Below are positions 22,808 to 34,063 of a stretch of DNA of 64,000 nucleotides, in pieces (within the stretch, counting starts at the first letter, position 1; each line of letters opens with the position of its first letter). Made by a program: the position numbers and the translations under genes. The stretch lies in NCBI GenBank assembly GCA_002917775.1, contig KZ627154.1, positions 499,474 through 563,473 of the forward strand, given 5' to 3'. A model generated the notes under the pieces. It was not told the origin of the DNA, made no database searches, and worked only from the letters and a program-made list of their open reading frames with translations. The DNA is from Glaciozyma antarctica PI12. Its lineage: Eukaryota; Basidiomycota; Microbotryomycetes; Kriegeriales; Camptobasidiaceae.

Positions 22808-23462
22808 TGGCGATGCTCGGGGTGGTGTGGTGGAAGGAAGAAAGGAGGTCCCTCAACTTGGCGCAGTACGCTTCCCTCTTGGACCTCTCTCCAGCTCGTG
22901 TTCTTTCGCAGTGAACGAGCTCTTTGCTCGCAGAAGACCAGATCAGCTCAAGCTGTTGCACGTTCACTCCCCTCTCCTCTCCGAAAAAGTCGAAAACATC
23001 GTCGAATCGTCCCATCGACGACGCATTCGCTGCCCAGCCCTTTCGACGACACCGCCCAGCAGCTCTCGATTCGTGCTGGACAGCGACTGGGACTCTGGGA
23101 GGCATCTAGTCGGTGCATTGTACTCTGCTCTACGCACGACCCCAGATCCAGTCCAAGGCCAACCTTGCAAGGACGCGTTTATCTCCGAGGACCACGTATC
23201 TCGCAGTCGTGTGCGCTACGCTAGAGCGCGTATTCCTCTGCAACTAGAGTTTCGAATCCCGTCGATGAGCATAGGAAACGGAGCGACAAAATGCTAGTAT
23301 TACGGGCTCCTCCGACGCCAGTTCGCCGACGACCAACTGCGCCGAGCAGCGGGACCGCCGGCGAGAGAAGTGCGGTCAAGACGAGTGGGAGGGGAAGTAA
23401 CGAATGGGGAAAGAGCAAAGGAAGGAATATGCGTGCACGGGGAATAGAAGGAGGTCCATCGT
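22808..23462. other. Intergenic region upstream of the GH17 gene
   Basis: About 655 bases between the RhoGAP stop and the GH17 start, both on the minus strand. It contains the GH17 promoter and the RhoGAP 3' end. Nothing else seen. Confidence 0.45.
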
Positions 23463-25465
23463 TCACTGCTGATCGAAGCTCTTCCTCGCTTTCCACGGTG
23501 GAGTCCAGCCGCGATCTCGTTCGCCAGGAGAAAGAGAGTTTGGACTTATCATCTTGACGTCTTTGGGCGGGAGCTTGTGATCGGAGGGGGAGAGGTGCGA
23601 GGAGTCGAGGATCGTTTGAGGAGCGGGAGGAGGAGGGTCGAAGTGGGGTTTGACCGGTTTCCGTCGAACGGAGCCAGAAGAGGTGAGGCGGGTGGTGGAA
23701 GGGGCAAAGGATTCTTCTTGTGGAGTATTCGCTACGGACGTGGCGTCAGTTGGAAGCGGTCGGAGCAGACTCAACAAACTCACGAGTTGAGGCAGTTCCC
23801 GAATCGCTCCCTCGACTCCCAGGCAGCGTCTTGCTCCTCTTGACCTTCGCGTTCCCTCCATCCCCACTCTTCCTCAATCTTCGCCTCTCGACGCTCTTCT
23901 CACTCCCTTTCCGACTCAGATCCGTCGCCCCACTCCCATTCGCCTCCCTCGCACTCGGTCCCACACTCCCTCCCGGCATCCCATAACCACTCTCCCCCTC
24001 CATCCCTTTGCGCTCCTTCTTCTTCGCCTCCGGTATCGGTGGCTCGAGCCCTAGGACGAAATGCGCCTGCTGCTCAATCAAGAACTCGAGCATCTCCTTC
24101 CCATTCTCATGCTCCCCAGCTCCATGCGCCGCTGCTCCCCCCACTGGCATCTGCCCTCCTGGGAACCCTGGGAAGCCCAATAATGCTCCGTCTGACGCTC
24201 CTTCTCGACGTGTGCTGACGAGGCCGGGCTGGAAGACGACGGCGAGGTTCGAGGCGGTCATGAGGTTGGACGAGGAGGAGCGGGCAAAGACGGAGAGGAA
24301 ATCGAGGAGGTAGAGGAGGAGGTAGCGAGATGTGGGAGGGAGGAGGGCGATGAGTTGGCGGTATTCGGCGATGGAATTGACGAGGGGTTGGGATTTCTCT
24401 GTGAGCTGGGCGTTAGGAAGCTCGAGGGAGGGAAGTAGGGGAGAATGCGTACGAAGAACGGCGGTAAATTCCATGTAGAGGTTCTGAGGAATCACAGGAT
24501 CCTGAGAGGGGCGTGAGAAGGGCAACGAGATGGAGAGGGGCGAAGAACGCACGGGCATCATGTTGAGGTACCGCCGTAGGACGCTCGCCGCATCGTGCAC
24601 GCTGTATCCCGACCAATCGAGCGTCTTGCCGTACCCTGGAGGAGAGTCGAACACGGCCTGGAGCTGGTTGATCCGCTTGTTCGAGCCCGAGACGCGAAAG
24701 ATGCCCTCCGTTTGCGTGGCTGCTCGCGCAGGTCAGCAACAGCACCTAGGGACAGCACGACGGCACGCACCTGTCTCCTTGAGCATCATTCCACACTTGG
24801 CCACCACGATAGGCACGTAGCCATAGACATACGCCTTCCCGTCTCTGCATACGGTCATCAGCTCGCCTGCCCGCTGACCTCCCTCTCCTCCTCTGTTCGA
24901 GTACTCACGGCCCAACCATCGAGATCGCCACCGATGCATACTTCAAGCTCTGCTCCAGCCCAACTCCAAACACCCTCCCCGCTCCATCCGCTCCTGAAAG
25001 ACCCCTCGTCGGAGGTTGGTACGGCGCGGGCGAGACGACTCCTCGATCCTTGCTGGCGCCGGCTTTGGGAGTGGGCGAGTTGCGCGTAAAGGCTTTCCAC
25101 CACTTGAGGAGAGAGGCTTTCGAGGGCGGCGAGGGATCGTACTCGCTGGGAGCTGGAAGGGACATTGCTGGCCCCGGAGAGGACGGAGACCTGGATCCTG
25201 GAGACCGCCGAGGGTGGCGCCTTTGGGACTTGGGGATCTGGGCGAGGCTGAGTGCTGTGCAGGGCGCTCTGGAGGTGTTGAGATTGGAGAAGAGAGAGGT
25301 GGTGGACAAGGAGCGCGCGTCGTCTCGAGTCGTGAGAGGATCTTCGGCAGCAGTCAGGTTGGCTTCACCCACACGCTTCGCTCTCCCGTCTACTGCTCTG
25401 TTGGTAGGCTTTCTTGCATTGCCGTAGTCTACGCCACTCGCGCTGCCCTGCTCTTCCGCCGCCAT
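23463..25465 (-). CDS. Rho GTPase-activating protein, SAC7/BAG7 type
   Basis: Negative regulator of Rho1-class GTPases in cell-wall and actin control. The N-terminal ~150 residues are Ser/Pro-rich and hydrophilic. The RhoGAP domain begins VFGVGLEQSLKYASVAISM and continues KAYVYGYVPIVVAKCGMMLK, with the arginine finger in TEGIFRVSGSNKRINQLQ. Later come DAASVLRRYLNMMPDPVIP, SRYLLLYLLDFLSVFARSS and NLMTASNLAVVFQPGL, all typical. A long basic/serine C-terminal tail follows. The final exon, joined after GTAST by a 51-nt intron, ends PPWKARKSFDQQ. The first ATG in the open frame (25465) was taken; a later Met at AMSLPAPS is a possible alternative. Confidence 0.9.
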
Positions 25466-25823
25466 TCGCCATCGCCGTCAACCCCCCTCCTCCGAGTCTT
25501 CTCGATCTCGCGCTGCTTCCCCCTGCTGCTCAGTTCCACCCAGGGGATCGCACCTTGCACGAAAGTCCTGGCTTCAGAAGGACGCCTTTGTGACCTTTCC
25601 AGGACTCGCGATCTGGTCTCACGGAGCGACGTCGTCGTCGTCCCGTTGAAGACTGAAGACTGGCCGTGCGAGCTCCTCGCGCTCCTCAGCCCACCACAGC
25701 TCTCAATACCGACTCCATGCCATCCTCTCAGTCTTTTCCACCTATCGTCTCACCGATGAAATTCCTACACGACTTGTCCCTCTCAATTCCCAAAACTGCT
25801 TTCGCTATCTCCGCTCCACCGCT
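25466..25823. other. Intergenic region upstream of the RhoGAP gene
   Basis: About 360 bases between two minus-strand genes. Promoter of the RhoGAP gene and 3' end of the amidohydrolase gene; no further feature seen. Confidence 0.4.
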
Positions 25824-27408
25824 CTACACCTCCAGCTCAAACAGCTCCACCGCATTTCGTCCCATGACCTTCGTGCGCTCCTCATCTCCCCACCCTGCAA
25901 CCCCAGCGATGGCATCCAGGTTCTCGTCTACCGACTTCCAGCGCGGGCCCTCGCCAGAAAGAGGAGGGAAGAAAGGGTGATCGGTGCCTGCGACTTGGTG
26001 TTAGCGTCGACAGCAATGAAGGGTAGAAGGACGTACCGAACACGATGCGATCGACGCCGGGGTAGATGCCCACAGGAGCGAGGAGGTCTTTTCGGTCCCT
26101 CACGCGGTCGACGAATGCAAGCTCTGCAAAAGCATTCGTCAACTCCCACTCTTCCGCACGAGATAAAACCGACGCACGCTCATCCTTCCCCTCGTAGTTA
26201 TCCGCCCTCGCCACAACCCTCTCGACAAGCGCCAACTCGTCGGGTCCATACGTAACCGCGTCGTACCACAGCTGACCGAGGTAGTACCTGAAATCATGCT
26301 GCAATCGATCCTTGACGGTAGGATCATGGACAACGCAGCTTGAGAGACGGGAGGAGAGGGCAGGGAGGGCGCCGGCGGAGTGAGCGAGGAGGAGACGGAG
26401 GGTCGGGTGGCGGTCGAGGGTGCCGCAGAGGATTAGGCGCGCGATAGCCTGCGTTCGATATTAGCTGTATGAAGGAGTATTGGAAGGCGGGAGACGCACG
26501 ATGGAAGTTTCAAAGGGGAATCCGAGGCCGAGAGCGAGGACGTGACCGTTGTCTTGCTCTCCGAACGCGCCTTCGATACCGTAGTGCGGGTGCTGCGAGC
26601 CTAGATATCAGCTCAATTCTCACACTAATCGGGACGAGCTCACCACAAACACGACGAGTCCCGCCTCTGCCAACGCAGCCCAAATTGGCTCCATCGCAGG
26701 GTCGTCCAATCCCTTGCCAACTCCCTTCGTGCCCATCACGACTCCCCTCAAATGCTTCAAGCTCTTCACCTGCTCAATCGCCACCACCACCAGCATCAGC
26801 TCCACCCCAGGAACAAGAGGCAAGCTTCCGAACGCGAACAACCGCTTCTCCGTCTGCGCGACGAACGACGAGGAATCGGATGGGGCGTAAGTCGCACAGT
26901 ACGATTCGATGTCGTTGTTGAGATCTCGAGCGGCGGAGACGGCTTCGGAGGGGGAGAGGAAGTCGAGCCACGGGTTCGCGAGGGAGACGATCTGTGCGTC
27001 GAACGATCTCAGCTCGTTCAGCGCGCCAGGGAGCTCTACGCACGGAAACGTCAATACCGTGCGTGTCCATAAACTTGATCTTCTCCGCTCGATCCCAGTA
27101 TTGCCTGCAGGGGAGATCAGCTCCCTCCCGCCCCTTACGAACAAAACTCACGGGCCAACGGGTCGACCAGCGCTGTTGCTCCCTCCTGCCGCCTCCTCCT
27201 CCTTGAGCAAAATCATTCGCTCCTGTCCTCCGTCACCCATATAGACTCGAGGAATCGCCTGGCGCTTGCGCATGAGGTCCATGTAGGAGGGGAGGTAACT
27301 GGGGAGGTGCGGGTGAGTTTTCCGAGCGGGAGTTGCGCAGGGAGAGACGGCTTACACGTGGGTGTGGACGTCGACTAGGATGGGGCGAGGGGAGGTCTCG
27401 GAGGTCAT
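25824..27408 (-). CDS. ACMSD-like amidohydrolase (amidohydrolase 2 family)
   Basis: Metal-dependent decarboxylase/hydrolase of the family that includes 2-amino-3-carboxymuconate-6-semialdehyde decarboxylase of tryptophan breakdown. The start is MTSETSPRPILVDVHTHVYL, where the H-x-H pair binds metal. A further His is in VVFVHPHYGIEGAFG, another in LLLAHSAGALPALSSRL, and the catalytic Asp in RIVFGTDHPFFPP. The domain continues DENLDAIAGVAGWGDEER and ends NAVELFELEV. Five or six short introns, all with branch sites. Exact substrate in this fungus cannot be read from sequence; related enzymes decarboxylate salicylate- or resorcylate-type acids. Confidence 0.85.
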
Positions 27409-27659
27409 CGTGGCGTTGCCGTTGAGGAGATGTGCTGGGGAGTCAAACCTTGCAGAAGGAGGAGGTTTGCTGTTCTCGAAGACGAGGGTCGGCCGAGCCG
27501 TCCTCGACCCGGACTTCCCTCTCTTCGACGGTTTCGACGCAAGATTGGCGTTTAAGGAAGCAGAGCTCAACGCCACAGACTGATACCTCCAGCCAGAGCG
27601 CCCTTCAACGAGCGAAGGAGCTAAAAAAAAAAAAGTCCGCATTCCTCCCGCATCCTGTT

Positions 27660-29747
27660 CTACACCCCTCGGACCCCCATCGTCGTCCAATCCGGCAGCG
27701 ACCCCTCCTCATCCCACTTCTCCCTCCCAATACTAATCTCCCCCGGTCTTCAACGCCCCCGCCAAACTCCCTCCCACCCAGCTCATCAACGCAGGCGCGA
27801 ACGCCGGTGCGCGCCCCCGAATCCGGGTGCAGTGGAACACCAGGGAAGGAGGAAGCGAGCGAGGGGTCGTTGGTGATTGCGAGATGAGGGGCGAGGGGGA
27901 TGAGAGGGGCGAAATGGGGGGTGGAGCGGAGGATGGAGAGGCGGGAGAGGAGGGCGTGTCGGTGGGGTGCGATGGTGGTGGGAGGGCTTGAGGGAGGGGG
28001 AGTTCGGGGGGTGAGCGGTGGGTGAGAGGCGGAGAGAGTGGAGAGGAGGGAGTGGCGGAGGCGGGGGAAGAAGCCGGGGAGCATGGGGGTGCCGCCGGTG
28101 ACAAGGATTGAGGAGACGAGAGGTTTGCGAAGGTCGCGTGGTAGCTGCCGCGAAGGGTTAGCTCGGTCAGGCAGCGAAAGAGGAGAACACGAACCCGCAA
28201 TAGAGCTTCTAGCACCACCTCCGTAACGCTCCTCTCATCCTCATTCCCCTCCTCGAAAAGCACCTCCGCGGCTCGCTCCCTCACCCACCCAGGAATCTGT
28301 ATCCACCCCCTCCCCACTCCGGACGCCACCGGCGGCAAGCTCAGATTAGGAACTTTGAACGAGAGCGTCGTCGCTGTCACCCTGCTCGCATAACGCCGTT
28401 CCATCCTTCGCAAGAGCGCCAAATCCATCGCCTCGTCGTACGTCGCGTCGATCCTTCGTCAGACTCATCCTCGTCAAACACATCCTCAACCCTATCATCC
28501 TCCAGCGCTTCTCCAACGAAGCAGAAACGCGTCTTGATCTCCTCGAGCAGCTCCTCCGACAGCAGCTCGGGAAAAATCTTGGTCCGCACGGGCGCCGCGG
28601 TGGAATTGAGCGTCGAAGGTGGTGGTACGAACGAGCCGAATTGGAGGAGGAGAGCGCGGAGGCGAGAAGTCAGGCGAGTGCCGCCGACGGGGGTGGAGAG
28701 GAGGAGTGGGAAGAGAGGGCGGGAGGAGAAGATCTGTGATTCGCCTTAGTGCGAACGCAGTGGGAGGGAGAGGTGACTGACGGGGAGGACGGTGGTTTCG
28801 AGGTTCCCGCAGTCGACTACGAGGCCGGTGACGGTTCCGGTGGCCATGAGGGAGAGGAGGTGGCTGGAGGCGAAGCTGATGGAGGGGACCTGGACGTGAG
28901 ATTAGCGAGGAATGGGAAAGAGAGCGAGGGACGCACTTGAAGATTGTCGAAGAGGACGCGTGCGATCATCTCCTTGACTCGTGTAGGGAGTATTGCGTTC
29001 TCGACTACGATTACCTTGCGTGCTTTAGGGTCGGACATGAGGTTACTGGAGGGACCAAGGTCAGCACACGTCTTGGAGAGGGCGGATGTGAATGCTTCCG
29101 GCGCCGAACGACTCAAGCAGAAGCGTACAGCAGCCCTGGCAGGGATTCCAAGTAACGCTTCGCTTGTCGCACGCGGAGCCTCAGACAGCAGGCTCCTCCT
29201 CGCTCCAACCGAGGCAGCAGCCCTGAGCCCTTTCTGAGGTCTTACGCGGCCGCTAGCACCCCACTCTGGCTCAACAAGCTCCCCAGCAACCCAACTCTCA
29301 CTCCACCCCACCTCTTCTCCCTCTGCGACCTCCTACTCCCACCCACCCTCGCTCACCATCTCGTACTCACTTGAACCAAACCTCCCTCAACCCCTTCTTC
29401 AGCCTCTCCTCCCTCACCTTCCACTCCAACTCTCCCACCTCCCCCTTCTCCAGCCCCCAAACACCCCCTCCTAGCACCCCTCTACACTCTCTCGGCGCTC
29501 CCTCCCCACTGAAACCCACTTTCCACACCCTGCTCCCTAGATCCAAGACGACGCGATCTTCAGTCCCGTAAAGCGAATGACGGGAACGGAGGGAGGTGGA
29601 GTAGTGCGGTGAGGAGGTGGTGGGAGGACGGGGGTTGCGAGGGGTTGTGAGAGAGGAGGAGGGTTGACGCGGGAGGGACTTTTGGCGGGAGGGGGTGGAG
29701 GTGGGGGCGTAGGAAGAGGACGGGGGGAAGGTATTGCTGGACGTCAT
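27660..29747 (-). CDS. Actin-related protein, ARP10/Arp11-like (dynactin pointed end), with frame breaks
   Basis: Actin-fold protein probably capping the Arp1 filament of dynactin. The N-terminus is Ser/Pro-rich; the fold starts EDRVVLDLGSRVWKVGFSGE. Then come NLMSDPKARKVIVVENAIL with LPTRVKEMIARVLFDNLQV, TVTGLVVDCGNLETTVLP, and PLVSSILVTGGTPMLPGF. The C-terminal actin signature LMSWVGGSLAGALKTGG is clear, and EKWDEEGSLPDW closes the protein. Conserved blocks near the end lie in three different frames: a one-base change is needed near 27.84 kb and another at the C5 run 27740-27744. No intron with normal signals resolves them. Either the consensus has indel errors or the 3' end of the gene is damaged. 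Confidence 0.8.
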
Positions 29748-30071
29748 TGGGCTGGGGAAGGTGGGCCTGAGGCGCTGCGAGGAGTGGGAGGAAGGAGAGG
29801 AGCGAGCGCGACGCGCCCGACTTTGGCGTTGTTGCGGCTTCGTTCAGGCCAGCTCTTTCATTTTGCAAGGATTGACAGAGTGCTCTAGGTTTACAGGTAC
29901 GAACGAGTGCAGAACTACAACAAGGAAAGCCGGCGGCTTGTCCATCGACCTGGCGAAGGTCACTGCAATCCCCTCGAGCCTGGGAGAGACGGCGCGTCGA
30001 AGCCTTCGGGCCAGGTGGAGGGAGGTGAGAGTCTACGTATACTACAGAGGAGCGACGCGTGAGTTCCCACC
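29748..30071. other. Intergenic region upstream of the ARP10-like gene
   Basis: About 320 bases; promoter of the ARP10-like gene and 3' end of the HhH-protein gene. Nothing else seen. Confidence 0.4.
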
Positions 30072-30845
30072 TCACCGCGCCTTCTTCGCAACCCTCTTGC
30101 TCCCCCTGCCCGTCGGCTCCTCCTTCGCAGCATCCACCACTTCGTCATCCACCGCCTCCTCCACCTTCCTCTTCCCAGCTCCCTTTTTGACCACCTTCTC
30201 CTCCTTCCCACCATATTTTCTCCCCACTCCCCAGCTCCACGCCGCCTTCTCCAACTCCTCCATGTTCTTCCAACCCATGTTCTTCCAACCCCTGCCTCTA
30301 TCGCCTTCCTAAACTTCTCCCACCCTTTGACCGTATACTCGGCCTTTCCCAACCCCATCACTTCGTACGCCTCGTCGCTCATGAACGGCTCCGTCGTTGG
30401 GTGGTACAGCGTAAGGATGGCGGAAGCGGTTGCGGGTCCTACGCCTTTGAGAGTGCTGAGAAGCTTGATGGCCGGTAGCGCTTCGAGGGAGTACGCCGAG
30501 GTGGTGGTGGAGAGGACGAGTGGCGCGGGGTTGGAGAGCGCGAGTTGGACGAGACGAGGGCGCCATTTGCCGTGCTGGGGTTCGCGGAGGGTCAGCAGGG
30601 GGACGGGAAGGGGGCGAGGAACGCACAGCTAGCTTCCACTCCATCAGCTTGCCTAGCTCTGCGACTGTGAGGTGCGCAGAACCAGTTTCTGCTCGAGAGG
30701 AGACGAGCGCGCGCGCTTCTTGGCGGTACCATGAGTCAAGCCCGAGGAGGTCGGCGGAGGACTTGGAAGCAGCGGCGCGGAGAGCTAGAGAGTCTTCGTA
30801 GGTCTCCAGAGCTTGTCGTAGCTCGGCGTCGCTGGGTTGAGCCAT
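30072..30845 (-). CDS. Conserved HhH-motif protein of unknown role
   Basis: The start is MAQPSDAELRQALETYED. The first exon ends ELGKLMEWKLA, and the second begins HGKWRPRLVQLALSN and carries a helix-hairpin-helix motif LLSTLKGVGPATASAIL, then YHPTTEPFMSDEAYEVM and YTVKGWEKFRKAIEAG. Proteins with this core are widespread in fungi and resemble the HhH-GPD DNA glycosylase fold, but I see no catalytic lysine or aspartate signature, so no enzymatic role is claimed. After EAG the conserved reading (NMEELEKAAWSWGVG) is in another frame; the switch is at the C4 run 30289-30292, beside a 15-base tandem duplication encoding MGWKN twice. A basic tail ending KRVAKKAR suggests nuclear location. Confidence 0.7.
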
Positions 30846-30935
30846 CCGCGTTTGCCGCGACGAAATGGAAGGAGGAAGAGCAACAGCTTCGTCTCTTGCC
30901 CTCCTACCACCACCCTCACCCAGCTATCTTCTCAA
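30846..30935. promoter_or_regulatory. Compact divergent promoter, HhH gene and HIS3
   Basis: Only 90 bases separate the two start codons, so both genes are driven from one very short shared region. No TGACTC (Gcn4/CPC1-type) site is visible in it. Confidence 0.55.
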
Positions 30936-31811
30936 ATGTCGTCGCTCCCTGAATCTGGACAAGTTCCATCTGCGGCCCCTACCACGGCTTTCGACTCCAG
31001 GTCGATCCGTACCGCTACCGTCTCCCGCAAGACGGCAGAGACGAGCATCACTTGCACGATCGCGCTGGACCACGCACCTGGAATCAAGCAAGTGATCGAT
31101 GTCAGCACCGGAATCGGGTTCCTCGACCACGTTCGTTCCATCCTTCCACCGACGAGGAAAGGGAGCTGACAGAGATGACAGATGTACCACGCTCTCGCGA
31201 AGCACGGCCTCATGTCCCTCAACCTTCAGTGCAAGGGAGACCTCTGGATTGATGATCACCACACGGCGGAGGACTCGGCGCTGGCGTTGGGAGAGGCGTT
31301 CAAGGAGGCGTTGGGAGAGCGAAGGGGCATTCGGAGGTGGGGGACTGGGTTCGCTCCTCTTGACGAGGTGAGTCTCTCGCTCCCCCTGGCTTGCGTTCTT
31401 GCTCCTTTCGAGAAGCTTGAGCGGCGAGTGTGCGCGCAGGAAGCTGATGAAGAGCTCTCTCGCAGGCCCTCTCTCGCGCCGTCCTCGACATCTCCTCCCG
31501 CCCTTACTTCTGCGGCGACCTCCAACTAACGCGGGAGAAGATCGGAGATCTCAGCACCGAGATGATCCCTCACGTCTTCCAGTCCTTTGCCCAGGGCGCA
31601 GGAGTGACACTGCACGTCGATGTCATTCGCGGAGACAACGACCACCACAAGTGCGCTGTTTCTTTTCTGGAACGAACGAGTGGGTGCTGATGGCTTGCTT
31701 GCGTATAGGGCGGAGTCGGCGTTTAAGGCGCTTGCGTTGGCGATTCGGGAGGCGATCCAGCGTGACGATTTGGGAGAGGTGCCGAGCACGAAGGGAGTGT
31801 TGGCGCTGTAA
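30936..31811 (+). CDS. HIS3: Imidazoleglycerol-phosphate dehydratase (HIS3)
   Basis: Sixth enzyme of histidine synthesis, which dehydrates imidazole glycerol phosphate. The start is [19 protein letters not shown]. Metal-binding family motifs are all present: [43 protein letters not shown], and [18 protein letters not shown] with the second DHHKAE site, followed by [12 protein letters not shown] and the usual end VPSTKGVL. About 222 residues, normal length. Four short introns. Confidence 0.95.
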
Positions 31812-32156
31812 TGTTCCCTTCTTCCTGTGCTTCGGTGTTCCGCATGTCGAGGCTGTCTGCTTGATTCCCTGCTTTCCCATGCGAGGTCGTGGGCGCTCAT
31901 TTTCCCCTGGAGTGGCCGATAGCTGGCGAGCTTGAGCTGTGACGCCGAGATACGCTCAGGGCAGATTTCGACGCTGACTCTTTTGGGACCCTGATTAAGT
32001 GCACAAAGAACTTTGAGAGCTTCAAAAGCAGCGAGACCTGCTCGTTGGGAGCTGCTGTGAGAGAGACACCGGCCAGCCGAACTTGGTACTCCCCTGCCAG
32101 TCGAGCCTCGAGGCTCTTGTCCTCCGCCCCATTCGTCCTCCAGAGCCAGCCAGCCC
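31812..32156. other. Intergenic region, HIS3 to GTR2
   Basis: About 345 bases with the HIS3 3' end and GTR2 promoter/5' leader. Nothing else seen. Confidence 0.4.
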
Positions 32157-33875
32157 ATGGTACGTTCCCCCCACCCCACTTAATCATCAGCTAACCGACC
32201 CCACAGGCGACCTTCTCCCCTCGCGCCTCGACGTCTCGCGCTCCCGCCCCCGGCAGCTCAGCAACCTCCATCGCTTCTCCCCACCATTCGCGCGGGAGGG
32301 AGAGGAAGGAAAGGGGACATAGACCTAGGGTGCTGTTCATGGGGCCGAGGAGGTGAGTAGGCTGGGTCGGGGCGGGTGGGCCGAGAAGCTGGCGGATGGT
32401 CTTGCTGGGAACGAGGAGGTGAGGAGCGGGGTGGGAGCTGATACGAGCGGGTCAGAGGGGTACGAGAGGAGATTGGATAGGTGGGGCTGCTATGGGGTGC
32501 GGGAGAGGCTTATCAACGAGGGGGAGGAGGGAGCAGCTGTTAGTCTGTGTGCGGGTGTGGCTGACGCGTGTCTCCTCGTTCAGCGGTGGCAAGTCGAGTA
32601 TCCGCAAGGTCGTCTTCGAGCGTATGGCACCATCCGACACGCTCTTCATCGAGAAGACGGCCAAATCCACCTCGGATGACATCAAGTGCGTCCTACTCAC
32701 CTCCCTCTCCCTGCTCCTCTGACCGCTTCTCCCCTCAGCTCCTTCATCTCTATCGATATCTGGGACCTCCCTGGTGGACAGCTGGATCCAGACTCGTGGA
32801 ACATCTCGTTCGAGAAGATTGGAGCCGTCATCTTCGTCCTCGACGCGCAGAGTACCTTCCACGACATGATTCGAAAGATGGCGATCACGATGCACAAGGC
32901 GTTTGTCGCCAACCCGGGGATTCAATTCGAGATCTTCTTGCACAAGATTGATGGCATGTCGCAGGATTACAGGCTTGGTGGGTAGCTTGCAGTTTCGTCG
33001 GAGGGAGAGCTGACGACGTTGGCGCAGATACGCTGCAGAACCTACGGGATCGCCTCACGGAGGACCTCTTTGACATGTCGCCCGACCTCGAGTCGTCTAT
33101 CAACGTCTTCTACCACCTCACCTCCGTCTTTGACACGTCAATCTACGAAGCCCTCTCCAAGGTCATCCAAAAGCTCATTCCCGAGCAAGCGATGCTCGAG
33201 CGTCTCCTCGATCTCCTATGCCAGGTTCGTCGTCCATTACCTGATGAGGACCTCGCTAAACTGCAAGCGAAACAGCAATGCTCGATGGACAAAGCCTTTC
33301 TCTTCGACACCTCCTCCAAAATCTACATCGCGACCGACTCGACTCCTCTCGACGATCAGACCTACATAATCTGTTCAGACTACATCGACCTCATCGGCGA
33401 CTTCACCCTCCTCTACGAGTACGTCGCCCCTCTCCTCCTCGCTCGCCACTAACCCTTTCGCAGACCTCTCACCACCCCGACCCACTCTCGCTCCCCCTCC
33501 GCCGGCTCTCGCATAGTCCTCACCCCTCTCTCTCGAGTCGATAACGCTCCTGCAACTGCACCATCCCTATCTCGCTCGCTCTCCGAGGGCTCGAAGGTTA
33601 AGCGGCTACCGAGCAGTCGAGTCAAGCTTGGGACCGGAGCTACGATCGCACAATGGGGGATCAATAGGTTCGTTGTCCTCGTCCTTTGGATTGCGCTGGA
33701 GCTGAATTTCATGCGGCGTAGTGATTTGTCGCTGGTGGCGCTTGTGAGGCCCGGAATGATGGATCAGCATTCGGCGCTGATCGACTATAACGTCTCGACG
33801 TTCCGGGACGCTGTGCTCGCCATCTTCGACCTCCAGCTCGGGCAGCATGACGGCGAGGCGTCGGGAGGATTGTAA
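32157..33875 (+). CDS. GTR2: Rag-family GTPase GTR2 (RagC/D type)
   Basis: Small GTPase that pairs with Gtr1 on the vacuole to signal amino-acid supply to TORC1. The first exon is only ATG (32157-32159) followed at once by GTACGT; the second begins ATFSPRASTSRAPAPG. The G1 loop is VLFMGPRRSGKSSIRKVVF, the G3 region SIDIWDLPGGQLDPD and the G4 region EIFLHKIDGMSQDY. RRSGKSSI with downstream FERMAPSDTLFIEKT is typical of Gtr2/RagC rather than Gtr1. The C-terminal roadblock-like part contains YIICSDYIDLIGDFTLLY and LVALVRPGMMDQHSALIDYN and ends LQLGQHDGEASGGL. A Pro/Ser-rich insertion lies before the last blocks. Confidence 0.93.
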
Positions 33876-34063
33876 AGGGATTGAGGGCGGTGGGAGGGGA
33901 TGGAATGTCGTACGCAGTAGCGAGCGAGGGCGCAGAGTGCAAAGCAGAGTTTCGACGTCCGAGAGCCCAGATTCCGCCGACATCCTGATCCAAACCTGCC
34001 AACACGTTCCAGAGTAAATCCACTAATAAAATCGCACGCCTATATATACACTCCCACCTCCGC

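Noticed and set aside
27660-27850. Programmed frameshifting in the ARP10-like gene
   Set aside because: No slippery heptamer plus structure is evident, and similar one-base shifts occur in several unrelated genes nearby, so consensus error is simpler.
29960-30382. Arg/Trp-rich minus-strand frame overlapping the HhH gene
   Set aside because: Out-of-frame reading of a GGA/GAA-rich segment; the conserved reading NMEELEKAAWSWGVG is in the other frame.
34041-34050. TATATATACA as a TATA box
   Set aside because: It lies between two converging genes (GTR2 and the Whi5-like gene), where no promoter is needed; more likely part of a 3' end signal.
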